Source: Rhodothermota bacterium
GTDB lineage: Bacteria > Hydrogenedentota > Hydrogenedentia > Hydrogenedentales > GCA-2746185
Direction: 5' to 3'
Length of the DNA: 7,224 nt
Assembly (NCBI GenBank): GCA_009885415.1
Contig: VFKU01000740.1
Coordinates: 1 to 7,224, forward strand
Position 1 is the stretch's first letter. Every line of letters starts with the position of its first letter. The position numbers were made by a program, and so were the translations under genes. The notes under the pieces are model-generated. The model was not told the DNA's origin. It was given only the letters and a program-made list of their open reading frames with translations, and did no database searches. Of this stretch, positions 1 to 5,630 are shown piece by piece.

Positions 1-1203
1 GGCCTCAAGACCCTCGCCTTCTACGCCTGCACCGTCTGCGTCGCCGTTGCGCTCGGCATGACGCTCGTCATGCTCATCCAGCCGGGCAAGAAAGCCGCCT
101 CGCAGGAAATTCGTGCGAAACGCGAAATCGAGATCGCGGCCCACTTGCAACAATTCCGCGCATCGAGCAGTCTCGCCCCCGACACCCGCGAGGGCGCCGC
201 CGCATTCCGCCAATACATCGCCGTCCACGAAGGCGAGGCCACCGGCGCGCAGACCTTCGGTGCGAACTGGAGCGCCATGAAAGCGGGGGAGGAGGGCGGC
301 GCGCTCAATACCCTGCGCGATTCGTTGGTGCGGACGAGTCTCACCAATCCGTTCAATTCGCTCGCCCAGGTGCCGCCGAACGCGCTCGGTATTATCGTCT
401 TCGCGCTCATCCTCGGCGTCGCGCTCGTCGTCATCGGCGGTCCCGCGAAGCCCGTCGGCGAGTTTTTCGTCGCCTTCGATAAAGTGATGCTGACCATCAC
501 CCTGTGGGTCATGAAGTTCGCTCCGATCGGCGTCGGATGCATTACCGCGTCGCTCGTCGCCACGCTCGGCGTTGATGCGCTGGTCTCGCTCGCGTGGTAC
601 AGCGCCGTCATCCTCATCGGGTTGACGATTCACTTCTGTTTCCTGCTCTTCCTCACCTGGGCCATCGGCGGCATGGGCCCCCTGACCTTTCTGCGCGGCG
701 CACGCGACGCCCTGCTCGTCGCCTTCACCACGAGTTCCTCCGCCGCGACGCTCCCGGTGACGATGATCTGCACGATCGAGAAACTGAAGGTCTCGCCACA
801 GATCGCGCGCTTCGCCCTGCCCGTCGGAGCAACGGTGAACATGGACGGTACCGCACTCTATGAAGGCGTGGCGATCCTGTTTCTGATCCAGGTCTTCGGC
901 GGACTACCCGATGCGATGATCGATCTTAGCTTCGGGAGCTTGTTTGCGATTTTCGTGACGGCCGTGTTCGCCGCCGTCGGCGCTGCGGCCGTGCCCAGTG
1001 CGGGTCTCATTACGATGGCCCTCGTCGCCGGCGCGGTCGGCCTGCCGATCTATTACATCGTGATCATCTACGCCGTCGACCGCGTGCTCGACATGTTCCG
1101 CACGACCGTCAACGTGCTCGGCGACCTGGTCGGCGCAGTGATCGTGAATCGCCTCGAAGGCGGCACGCCCGGAGTGCCGCCCCCCGAGGATCCGGTCAAC
1201 TGA
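1..1203 (+). CDS. Dicarboxylate/amino acid:cation symporter (SLC1/DAACS family), 5'-truncated by the window edge
   Basis: Inner-membrane secondary transporter that couples uptake of an acidic amino acid or C4-dicarboxylate to Na+ or H+. The frame is open from base 1, so the true start lies upstream. The first visible residues resemble the end of TM2 and TM3 of archaeal GltPh, so about 75-90 N-terminal residues are probably missing. Family signatures are all present: the serine-rich HP1 loop TTSSSAATLPVT (727-762), NMDGTALYE in TM7 (838-864), and LDMFRTTVNVLGD in TM8 (1087-1125). In TM8 the Asp at 1090 and Arg at 1099 match the GltPh residues that bind the amino group and side-chain carboxylate. 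This favours an acidic substrate over a neutral one. The Asn at 1111 and Asp at 1123 match Na+ ligands. The loop after TM3 (about 88-342) is unusually long and charged. The gene ends in tandem stops, TGA TAA. The family call is secure; the exact substrate and ion are not. Confidence 0.95.
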   Translation, partial: GLKTLAFYACTVCVAVALGMTLVMLIQPGKKAASQEIRAKREIEIAAHLQQFRASSSLAPDTREGAAAFRQYIAVHEGEATGAQTFGANWSAMKAGEEGGALNTLRDSLVRTSLTNPFNSLAQVPPNALGIIVFALILGVALVVIGGPAKPVGEFFVAFDKVMLTITLWVMKFAPIGVGCITASLVATLGVDALVSLAWYSAVILIGLTIHFCFLLFLTWAIGGMGPLTFLRGARDALLVAFTTSSSAATLPVTMICTIEKLKVSPQIARFALPVGATVNMDGTALYEGVAILFLIQVFGGLPDAMIDLSFGSLFAIFVTAVFAAVGAAAVPSAGLITMALVAGAVGLPIYYIVIIYAVDRVLDMFRTTVNVLGDLVGAVIVNRLEGGTPGVPPPEDPVN

Positions 1204-1306
1204 TAATCTTGACGACGATGATTCCGATGACCACCGGCACTGCGACGGCCAACCAGAATTTATATTCCTGCACGAAATTCATGACGTCAGAACCCGTGAT
1301 GTCCAT
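1196..1306 (-). CDS. Small single-pass membrane protein of 36 residues, function unknown
   Basis: I do not recognise this protein. The frame opens with ATG at 1306-1304 and ends with TGA at 1198-1196. The N-terminal half is polar and ends in NFVQEYK (residues 10-16). Residues 17-35 form one continuous hydrophobic stretch, FWLAVAVPVVIGIIVVKII, long enough to cross a membrane once, with a central proline and glycine. Support for a real gene comes from a seven-base consensus Shine-Dalgarno, AAGGAGG, eight bases before the ATG. By my count 25 of the 35 codons after the start end in G or C, as in the GC-rich neighbours. It lies 90 bases downstream of plsY on the same strand and could be transcribed with it, though I see a hairpin between them. 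Its last 8 bases overlap the convergent transporter gene. It could instead be a chance frame, but the ribosome site argues against that. Confidence 0.7.
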   Translation of the reverse strand: MDITGSDVMNFVQEYKFWLAVAVPVVIGIIVVKIIS

Positions 1307-1314
1307 AGCGAAGG

Positions 1315-1321
1315 CCTCCTT
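1315..1321 (-). promoter_or_regulatory. Consensus ribosome binding site of the small membrane-protein gene
   Basis: The minus strand reads AAGGAGG here, a full match to the anti-Shine-Dalgarno core, with eight bases to the ATG at 1306. It is the strongest ribosome site in the window and the main evidence that the 36-codon frame is translated. A short inverted repeat (GCGAC at 1322-1326 with GTCGC at 1333-1337) sits directly upstream; its significance is unclear. Confidence 0.75.
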
Positions 1322-1368
1322 GCGACTGTGTCGTCGCCGACCACGCTAACACGAGCGCCCCAGCGGGT

Positions 1369-1393
1369 CAACGCCCACCGGGAGGGGGCGTTG
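1369..1393 (-). terminator. Hairpin just after the plsY stop, possible terminator or mRNA 3' end
   Basis: CAACGCCC (1369-1376) and GGGCGTTG (1386-1393) form a perfect 8-base-pair stem with a 9-base loop, starting three bases after the plsY stop codon. No T-run follows on either strand, so it is not a canonical intrinsic terminator. It could be a weak terminator, an RNA-stabilising 3' stem, or a partial barrier between plsY and the small downstream gene. Short GC-rich stems also arise by chance in DNA of this composition. Confidence 0.35.
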
Positions 1394-1396
1394 GAC

Positions 1397-1978
1397 TCAG
1401 AAGCGATTTTCCTTGCCCTGGAGGATTCGCTGGATGTTCTCGCGGTGGCGGAAGACGATCAGTACGGCGACGGCGACCGCGATAAGGCGGACCGCGGGAT
1501 CGGTCGGGACGGCGAAGACGCCGATGCCCATCGCGCATGCGGCGAGAATGCTGCCCGCGCTCACCATGCGCGTGAGCGCGACGACCGCTGCGAACACCGC
1601 CACCGCGATCGCCATCGGGATCGGCGCAAGGCCGAGGAAGACCCCCGCGCTCGTGGCGACGCCCTTGCCGCCGCGGAACTTGAGGAAGCAGGAAAAGGTG
1701 TGGCCGAAGATCGCCGCGAGCCCGCAGACGAGCGACGCGTTGGGCCAGTCCGAGAGGCGCGCAAACGCGAGCACCGCGATCGCGCCCTTGGCCATATCGC
1801 CCGCGAGCGCCAGCGCGCCGAGTTCTTTGCCGAGCACGCGCAGCGTGTTGGTCGCGCCGATGTTCCGGCTGCCATGCTCGCGGATGTCCGTCTTGCGCAG
1901 CCACAGCCCCAGCCACAGGCCCGTCGGCACGGACCCCGCCACGTAGGACAGCAGCACCGCCCCGACGGTCTCGATCAT
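1397..1978 (-). CDS. plsY: Acyl-phosphate:glycerol-3-phosphate acyltransferase PlsY
   Basis: Integral inner-membrane enzyme that moves an acyl group from acyl-phosphate (made by PlsX) to sn-glycerol-3-phosphate, giving lysophosphatidic acid, the first step of phospholipid synthesis. The 193 residues are of normal family length and very hydrophobic. Visible motifs are SYVAGSVPTG (11-20), the phosphate-binding HGSRNIGATN (35-44, where many homologues have GSGNIGATN), GDMAKG (60-65), the third conserved block FGHTF...KFRGGKGVAT (91-109) and the typical C-terminal HRENIQRILQGKENR. The start ATG (1978-1976) overlaps the der stop as ATGA, and the Shine-Dalgarno is poor (an AGGG about 13 bases away), so translation is probably coupled to der. 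PlsX, which supplies the substrate, is not in the window. Confidence 0.96.
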   Translation of the reverse strand: MIETVGAVLLSYVAGSVPTGLWLGLWLRKTDIREHGSRNIGATNTLRVLGKELGALALAGDMAKGAIAVLAFARLSDWPNASLVCGLAAIFGHTFSCFLKFRGGKGVATSAGVFLGLAPIPMAIAVAVFAAVVALTRMVSAGSILAACAMGIGVFAVPTDPAVRLIAVAVAVLIVFRHRENIQRILQGKENRF

Positions 1979-3411
1979 GAGTCTGGCTTGCCCTCGCGCA
2001 ATTCGATTTTAATCGGCACGCCTTCGAAGTTGTACTCCTCCCGAAGGCGGTTCTCAATATAACGCATATAACTGAAATGAAACAGTTTGGTCTGGTTTAC
2101 AAACATCACAAACACGGTCGGTTTCACGCTGACCTGCGTCATGTACAAAATCTTCGGCAGGTTGCCCCGGAAGGCCGGCGGCTGGTGCTCGTCCTTGATG
2201 CGCCCGAGGAAATTGTTCAGAGGCCCGGTCGCCACGCGCTTCGTCGCTGCATGGGCAAGCCCGTCGACCAACTCGATCACCTTGAAAATGCGCGTCCGCG
2301 CCGTGCTCGAGATGGTCACCATCGGCACGTGATGCAGGAACGGCGCCTTGAGATCGATCTGGTCCTTCAGCTCGGCGAAGCGATCTTCTTTCTTCTCGAC
2401 CAAGTCCCACTTCGTCCACAACAGCGCCATCGCAATGCCTTCTTCGGAGGCATATTCGACAATCTTCAGGTCCTGCTCGCCAAGCCCCTGCGTTGCGTCC
2501 ACGAGAACCAGACACACATCCGATCGGCGAATGGCCCGCAATGAGCGCACTACGCTGAAATGTTCGACGGGGGTCTTGATGCCCGCTTTCTTGCGCATGC
2601 CCGCGGTGTCGATGAGCAGGTAGTCTTTGTCTTTCCAGTGAAACTCGATGTCGATCGCGTCGCGCGTCGTGCCCGGCGTCGCGTCCACGATCGTGCGCTC
2701 CTCGTTCAGCAGGGCGTTGATGAAGGAGGACTTGCCCGCGTTCGGCCGCCCGACCACCGCTATCTTGATCACGCTTTCATCGACCGGCGGCGAGTGCGGG
2801 CCGGTGAACTCGAATTCCTCGTCCTTCTTGAGCTTGAACTTGGCCTTGGCCTTGACCTCCAGTTCCTCTGCTTCGGCCGTGCTCACCGGCACCAGCGGGG
2901 CCTGCGGCAGATGCGCAAGGACAGCATCGACGAGGGCGTCCGTGCCCAGGCCGTGCGTTGAGGAAATCGCAATCGGCTCGCCCATTCCCAACTCGTGGAA
3001 GTCATGGCGCAGCGGCTCGAATTGTTCGTTGTCCAGCTTGTTCACCGCGAGCACGATCGGCTTGCCGTGCTTGATCAGCTCGTCGCGAAGCTCGTAGTCC
3101 ACTCGCGTGAGCGGAGCGCGGCCGTCCACCACGAAGACCACGACCGAGGCCTCCTTGATCGCCAGTCGCACCTGCTCCTGCATCTTGCGCACGATCGCGT
3201 CCTGTGGCGCCTCGACGATGCCGCCCGTGTCCACGACGCGGAACTGTCGCCCGTGCCACTGCGCGGTGGCGACGTGACGGTCGCGCGTGATGCCTTCTTC
3301 GTCGTGCACGATCGCGCTCGACAGGCCCACAAGCCGGTTGTACAGCGTCGATTTGCCGACGTTGGGGCGGCCGCAGATCGCAACGAGGGGCGGTTTCTTC
3401 TTTGAGGACAT
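1975..3411 (-). CDS. der: Ribosome-assembly GTPase Der (EngA)
   Basis: Essential GTPase with two tandem GTP-binding domains that assists maturation of the 50S subunit. Domain 1 has GRPNVGKS (14-21), DTGG (61-64), NKLD (124-127) and SSTHG (150-154). A charged Lys/Glu-rich linker (about 178-203) follows. Domain 2 has GRPNAGKS (221-228), TPGTTRD (245-251), DTAG (268-271) and TKWD (333-336). The C-terminal KH-like domain runs from about 388 to 473 and includes PKILYMTQVSVKP and FHFSYMRYIENRLRE. The length of 478 is typical. The frame stays open upstream of 3411, but the residues there are not Der-like. MSSKKKPPLVAICGRPN begins at 3411, eight bases after an AGGA Shine-Dalgarno (3423-3420), which fixes the start. 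The start shares one base with the pgsA stop (TGATG), and the end overlaps plsY. The second G4 motif has Thr for the usual Asn; several related GTPases tolerate this. Confidence 0.97.
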   Translation of the reverse strand: MSSKKKPPLVAICGRPNVGKSTLYNRLVGLSSAIVHDEEGITRDRHVATAQWHGRQFRVVDTGGIVEAPQDAIVRKMQEQVRLAIKEASVVVFVVDGRAPLTRVDYELRDELIKHGKPIVLAVNKLDNEQFEPLRHDFHELGMGEPIAISSTHGLGTDALVDAVLAHLPQAPLVPVSTAEAEELEVKAKAKFKLKKDEEFEFTGPHSPPVDESVIKIAVVGRPNAGKSSFINALLNEERTIVDATPGTTRDAIDIEFHWKDKDYLLIDTAGMRKKAGIKTPVEHFSVVRSLRAIRRSDVCLVLVDATQGLGEQDLKIVEYASEEGIAMALLWTKWDLVEKKEDRFAELKDQIDLKAPFLHHVPMVTISSTARTRIFKVIELVDGLAHAATKRVATGPLNNFLGRIKDEHQPPAFRGNLPKILYMTQVSVKPTVFVMFVNQTKLFHFSYMRYIENRLREEYNFEGVPIKIELREGKPDS

Positions 3412-3992
3412 CAGGCGAGTCCTACTTGCCCGGAGCCGTCCGGAAGCGCCTGCTCGTAGCCGTGGAGGAGATAGTCCGCGAGCGACAACACAGCAATGGC
3501 CGCCGTTATCATCAAGATTCGATCGGCGTGGGGGAGATGAATCACCACGGCGGCGATGGCGACGCTGTTCGCCACGGTCGCCACCTTGCCCAGAATGCGG
3601 GGGCGCACTTTGAGCGGGCCCATGTAGCGATTCACCAGATACGACCCGCCCGCGATCGTGATGTCGCGCCCGAGCACGATCACCGGCAGCCACATCGGCA
3701 CAATCGAGGAGAAGGCAGGCAGCACGGCCAAAAACACAAACGCGATATTGGTGAGCAGCTTGTCGGCCATCGGATCGAGCATCGCGCCCATCCGCGTGCG
3801 CTGGTTATAGTGTCGCGCAATATAGCCGTCCACCGCGTCCGAGACCGCCGCCGTCACAAACACCGCAAAGGCGGCGATGCGCAGGCCCTCGTGGCCCGCG
3901 TCGGGTTTGTACGTGACCAGCAGCGCCACGAAGACGGGGATCAGCATCAGGCGCAACAGGGTGATGGCGTTTGCGGTATTCACGTGGGTCAT
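3411..3992 (-). CDS. pgsA: CDP-diacylglycerol-glycerol-3-phosphate 3-phosphatidyltransferase (PgsA-like CDP-alcohol phosphatidyltransferase)
   Basis: Inner-membrane enzyme expected to condense CDP-diacylglycerol with glycerol-3-phosphate to phosphatidylglycerol phosphate, the committed step to phosphatidylglycerol and cardiolipin. The complete CDP-alcohol phosphatidyltransferase signature D-x2-DG-x2-AR-x8-G-x3-D-x3-D is present with D52, D55, G56, A59, R60, G69, D73 and D77; these aspartates bind the metal and catalyse the reaction. The N-terminus VNTANAITLLRLMLIPVF resembles the NLLTLLRLLLIP opening of PgsA. The 193 residues and several hydrophobic segments fit the family. PgsA is the best reading, but the signature is shared with other members (phosphatidylserine or cardiolipin synthases of this fold), so substrate identity is inferred. 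It is the first gene of the block, about 49 bases from the predicted transcription start. The ATG at 3992 has no clear Shine-Dalgarno. The stop overlaps the der start by one base. Confidence 0.9.
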   Translation of the reverse strand: MTHVNTANAITLLRLMLIPVFVALLVTYKPDAGHEGLRIAAFAVFVTAAVSDAVDGYIARHYNQRTRMGAMLDPMADKLLTNIAFVFLAVLPAFSSIVPMWLPVIVLGRDITIAGGSYLVNRYMGPLKVRPRILGKVATVANSVAIAAVVIHLPHADRILMITAAIAVLSLADYLLHGYEQALPDGSGQVGLA

Positions 3993-4027
3993 CCCGGGTT
4001 GAGATCCGGGCGCGCCGGACGATAAGG

Positions 4028-4043
4028 AACTGACTTTTCAGTT
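4028..4043. promoter_or_regulatory. Perfect 6+6 palindrome at the predicted start of the pgsA-der-plsY transcript
   Basis: AACTGA (4028-4033) and TCAGTT (4038-4043) are exact inverted repeats around a 4-base centre. If transcription starts about seven bases after the minus-strand -10 box, near 4041, the palindrome covers roughly -2 to +14. It could be a repressor operator, or it could fold into a stem-loop at the very 5' end of the mRNA (loop AAAG). The sequence alone does not decide between these. Confidence 0.5.
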
Positions 4044-4047
4044 GAGT

Positions 4048-4077
4048 ATTATACCGTCCCAAGTCATGTGCCTTCAA
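4048..4077 (-). promoter_or_regulatory. Sigma-70-type promoter of the pgsA-der-plsY block
   Basis: Read on the minus strand, a -35 box TTGAAG (4077-4072; four of six consensus bases) is followed after 18 bases by a perfect -10 box TATAAT (4053-4048). It lies in an AT-rich island of an otherwise GC-rich window and points at pgsA, with a predicted 5' untranslated region of about 49 bases. The position between two divergent genes and the box quality make it the best promoter in the window. Confidence 0.72.
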
Positions 4078-4081
4078 TAAG

Positions 4082-4112
4082 TTGGATTGCGCCGCCCCGC
4101 CTTCCGTACAAT
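4082..4112 (+). promoter_or_regulatory. Candidate promoter of hldE
   Basis: A -10-like TACAAT (4107-4112, five of six consensus bases) has a weak -35-like TTGGAT (4082-4087) at a long 19-base spacing. Transcription would begin near 4119, leaving about 31 bases before the GTG start at 4150. This fits the chosen hldE start and argues against the TTG at 4087. The -35 and spacing are poor, so confidence is low. Confidence 0.38.
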
Positions 4113-4134
4113 TCCGCCTCCGCCCTCCGCGGAC

Positions 4135-4140
4135 AGGGGA
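4135..4140 (+). promoter_or_regulatory. Ribosome binding site that decides the hldE start
   Basis: AGGGGA lies nine bases before the GTG at 4150. It is the only purine-rich site near the beginning of the HldE-like sequence. The codons between the upstream TTG (4087) and this point encode a proline-rich stretch unlike any HldE N-terminus, so GTG at 4150 is preferred. Confidence 0.6.
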
Positions 4141-4149
4141 ACGCCTCGC

Positions 4150-5622
4150 GTGACACCAGCCCGGCTCAATGAAATCTTCGCCCAATTCGACCGAAAACGG
4201 GTCGTCGTCGTCGGTGACGTGTATCTCGACGAAGTGACGCGCGGCCTGATGACCGGTGTGAGTCTGGAAAGTCCCGTCCCCATCGTCGAAATCGCCGAAC
4301 GGCGCTACAACCCGGGCGCCGCGGGCAACGCCGCCTGCAATGTCGCCTCTTTGGGTGCGCACACCACAATGGTCGGCGTCGTCGGCGCCGATCCGAACGC
4401 CGGTGTCTTGCGCGCGGAGTTCGCCCGCTTCGGCGTCGACGCCGCCGGCCTGGTCGTCGATCCCGCGCGCCCGACGAACACCTACGGAAAACTCTCCGCC
4501 CACGCCGCGCACAGCGTCCCGCAAGAAATCCTGCGCACCGACACGCCCACGCCGCCGCCGATCTCGGGCGAACTCGAGCGCCAGGTCATCCGCGCGATCG
4601 AGGCCGCTGCCGAGAAGGCGGACGCAATCGTCGTCGTGGATCAGATCGGCTCCGTCGCCAGCCACGGCGTGCTCGCGTGTGTCGCCGAGCTCGGCCGCCG
4701 CAAGAAGCTGCTCACCGTCGGCGATTCCCGCGGCCGCATCAACGGCTTCAAAGGATTCAACGTCGCTGTCCCCAACGACGGCGAACTGGGCCAGGCCTTT
4801 GCGGCCGACGTCGCCACGCCGGAAGGCCTCGCGAAGGCCGGGGCGAAGTTGCTCACCGTATGCGACGCTGGCCTCATCACTTGTAGCGAGCGCGGCATCG
4901 CCGGCTTCAGCAAGTCGGGCACCTTTACCCGGCCCGCGATGGCCCCGCGCGTTCTCGATGTCACCGGCGCGGGCGACACCGTCACCGCCGCGGTCACGCT
5001 CGCGCTGCTCGCCGGCGCCTCGCTCGAAGACGCCGCGTACGTAGGCAACGCCGCCGCTGCCGTCGCCGTGGGACAGCCCGGCGTGGTCACGGTTGGCCGC
5101 GAAGAAATCTTGCGCTTGATCGAAGGGGGGAGTCCCTCCGCCAAAGTGGTTCCCTTGGCGGACCTTCGCCCCGTCCTCGACGGACTCCGGCGCGCCGGCA
5201 AGCGCGTCGTTTGGACCAACGGCTGCTTCGATATTATTCACGCAGGCCACGTGCTCTACCTCGAGCGCGCTGCGCGCGAAGGCGACGTGCTCGTCGTCGG
5301 CCTCAACAGCGACGCGTCCGTCCGCGCGCTCAAGGGGCCCACCCGGCCCATCGTCCCCGAGGACGAACGCGCACTCATTCTCTCCGCGTTTTCCGCCGTT
5401 GGGTTCGTCACCCTCTTCGACGAGGCCTCGCCGCTCACGGCGATCAGCGCGCTGCGTCCCGATGTCTACGTCAAGGGCGGCGATTACACCATCGAAACGA
5501 TCGACCAGAACGAACGCCGGCTCGTCGAGGGTTACGGCGGCCGCATCGCTATTATCCCCGGCGTGGAAGGCCGCTCGACGACCAACATCGTGCGCCGTCT
5601 CTCGGAGGAGTACCGAGAGTAA
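4150..5622 (+). CDS. hldE: Bifunctional heptose-7-phosphate kinase / heptose-1-phosphate adenylyltransferase HldE
   Basis: Cytoplasmic two-domain enzyme of ADP-heptose synthesis for the lipopolysaccharide inner core. The N-terminal ribokinase/PfkB domain makes heptose 1,7-bisphosphate; the C-terminal nucleotidyltransferase domain joins heptose-1-phosphate to AMP from ATP. From the GTG start it has 490 residues, close to the 477 of E. coli. Kinase domain: GDVYLDEV (22-29), GVSLESPVPIVE matching the substrate loop, and DVTGAGDT (270-277) with catalytic D276. Transferase domain: TNGCFDIIHAGH ending at 367, with the HAGH nucleotide-binding motif (364-367), NSDAS, KGGDY and the C-terminal GRSTTNIVRR. 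In mid-kinase, VVVDQ (D164) and GDSRGR (192-197) replace the usual SDYxKG and DPK, so the kinase half belongs to a divergent branch and its sugar specificity is less certain. No gmhA, gmhB or hldD lies in the window. It is divergent from pgsA and convergent with motB. Confidence 0.9.
   Translation: MTPARLNEIFAQFDRKRVVVVGDVYLDEVTRGLMTGVSLESPVPIVEIAERRYNPGAAGNAACNVASLGAHTTMVGVVGADPNAGVLRAEFARFGVDAAGLVVDPARPTNTYGKLSAHAAHSVPQEILRTDTPTPPPISGELERQVIRAIEAAAEKADAIVVVDQIGSVASHGVLACVAELGRRKKLLTVGDSRGRINGFKGFNVAVPNDGELGQAFAADVATPEGLAKAGAKLLTVCDAGLITCSERGIAGFSKSGTFTRPAMAPRVLDVTGAGDTVTAAVTLALLAGASLEDAAYVGNAAAAVAVGQPGVVTVGREEILRLIEGGSPSAKVVPLADLRPVLDGLRRAGKRVVWTNGCFDIIHAGHVLYLERAAREGDVLVVGLNSDASVRALKGPTRPIVPEDERALILSAFSAVGFVTLFDEASPLTAISALRPDVYVKGGDYTIETIDQNERRLVEGYGGRIAIIPGVEGRSTTNIVRRLSEEYRE
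5599..5619. terminator. Hairpin at the last codons of hldE, possible bidirectional terminator between hldE and motB
   Basis: CTCTCGG (5599-5605) and CCGAGAG (5613-5619) make a perfect 7-base-pair stem with a 7-base loop, directly before the hldE stop TAA (5620-5622). With only 8 bases between the convergent hldE and motB stops, it is the obvious candidate for ending transcription from either side. There is no T-run on either strand, and the repeat lies in coding sequence, so it could be coincidental. Confidence 0.3.
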
Positions 5623-5630
5623 TCCGGCGC

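Noticed and set aside
1328..2062. A 244-codon plus-strand frame opposite plsY.
   Set aside because: Composition is Arg/Ala/His/Asp-rich with no motif, while plsY on the minus strand has every family signature.
3412..3693. Extension of der upstream to give a 572-residue protein.
   Set aside because: The added residues are Arg/Gly-rich, lie inside pgsA in another frame and are not Der-like; MSSKKKPPLVAICGRPN at 3411 has its own AGGA site.
4042..4070. TTGAGT (4042-4047) as a plus-strand -35 box for hldE.
   Set aside because: The sequence 17 bases downstream (CATGTG) does not resemble a -10 box; the TACAAT at 4107 is a better candidate.
4087..4149. TTG at 4087 as the hldE start, adding 21 residues.
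   Set aside because: The extra residues are proline-rich and unlike HldE, no ribosome site precedes the TTG, and the candidate promoter -10 box lies inside this stretch.
3805..5250. A 481-codon open frame on the minus strand, antisense to most of hldE and running on into the pgsA region.
   Set aside because: Its residues are a low-complexity Gly/Ala/Asp/Arg mixture with no domain, and hldE on the plus strand is a clear conserved protein. Long antisense frames arise from strong G/C third-position bias.
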